Shown piece by piece: positions 63,799-64,000 of a stretch of DNA of 64,000 nucleotides. The notes under the pieces were generated by a model. That model saw only the letters and a program-made list of their open reading frames with translations. It made no database searches and was not told the DNA's origin. The stretch covers positions 390,693 through 454,692 of the forward strand of contig NW_019775003.1 in the NCBI RefSeq assembly GCF_001039355.2, in the 5' to 3' direction. This DNA comes from Lingula anatina. Its lineage: Eukaryota > Brachiopoda > Lingulata > Lingulida > Lingulidae. The first letter of the stretch is position 1, and each line of letters begins with the position of its first letter. The translations under genes and the position numbers were made by a program.

Positions 63799-63945
63799 GT
63801 ATAGTATAGTATAGTATAGTATAGTAGAGTAGAGTAGAGTAGAGTAGAGTAGAGTAGAGTCTAGTATAGTATAGTATAGTATAGTATAGTATAGTATAGT
63901 ATAGTATAGTATAGTATAGTATAGTATAGTATAGTATAGTATAGT
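63799..63945. repeat. (ATAGT)n pentanucleotide array with (AGAGT)n core
   Basis: About 29 five-base units. The flanks are ATAGT, and a central block (about 63830-63862) has switched to AGAGT, indicating local homogenisation of a variant. Confidence 0.97.
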
Positions 63946-64000
63946 CCTAATCACCAGCTTCTCTGTATTCAACTCAACGTCACTGCATTCAGCGAGAGTC

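Larger units (their letters stand above)
60247..64000. other. gene-free region
   Basis: No exon with supporting splice signals or family resemblance. It holds microsatellites, a diverged MITE relative at 61808-61910 and AT-rich unique DNA. Confidence 0.5.

Noticed and set aside
63754-63972. ORF of repeated Tyr-Thr-Ile-Leu residues
   Set aside because: A translation of the ATAGT microsatellite.
1-64000. tRNA, rRNA, CRISPR arrays or prokaryotic operon signals
   Set aside because: None could be recognised. The window is intron-rich animal DNA.

Overview
The window is eukaryotic, AT-rich and intron-rich, with GT-AG introns, microsatellites, terminal-inverted-repeat elements and scaffold Ns. The gene content suggests a lophotrochozoan, most likely a mollusc. 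The main reason is a secreted chitin-binding plus LamG protein of shell-matrix (Pif-like) type. The organism is inferred and not proven. I rebuilt six multi-exon or single-exon genes by hand from splice signals, reading phase and protein-family patterns. A seventh, single-ORF gene is an orphan.

Layout. (1) 904-6556, + strand: the 3' part of an anoctamin (TMEM16, ANO7-like) gene. Two homologous, equal-length, phase-matched exons lie in tandem and look mutually exclusive. Its introns and 3'UTR carry three small DNA-transposon-like elements. (2) 9247-10407, - strand: an intronless orphan ORF (386 aa) with an internal two-fold repeat, tail to tail with the anoctamin gene. (3) 12622-22785, + strand: a complete 16-exon gene for a Sec23/Sec24-like zinc-finger plus vWA protein (837 aa), of the kind usually annotated 'circularly permutated Ras protein 1-like'. 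A 2-kb block with four of its exons is present twice, joined by a single N. The second copy would break the frame, so an assembly duplication is likely. (4) 23.3-28.6 kb: repeats, a 335-base gap, about 300-320-bp tandem repeats and no recognisable gene. (5) 28665-34445, - strand: a complete secreted CBM14/LamG protein (425 aa) with a TATA plus octamer promoter far upstream. (6) 34.5-44.3 kb: largely gene-poor, with two weak candidate first exons. (7) 44326-49286, - strand: a complete nine-exon phytanoyl-CoA-dioxygenase-family (PhyH) gene (362 aa). (8) 50477-51283, - strand: an intronless RING/TRAF-type zinc-finger E3 ligase (268 aa) with twin C-terminal Cys-rich repeats. (9) 54898-60067, + strand: a complete eight-exon secreted protein (364 aa) with a PAN/apple-like module, EGF-like modules and an unrecognised central domain. 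(10) 60.1-64 kb: no gene; microsatellites, including a (TATAG)n array.

The genes do not form an obvious pathway. They are independent loci: a membrane channel/scramblase, a Sec23/24-like vWA protein, an extracellular-matrix protein, an Fe(II)/2-oxoglutarate oxygenase, a ubiquitin ligase and a secreted adhesive-type protein. The most interesting signals are the anoctamin alternative exons, the phase-breaking exon-block duplication, the family of elements flanked by CTG, and the orphan genes. I found no convincing undescribed multi-gene system.
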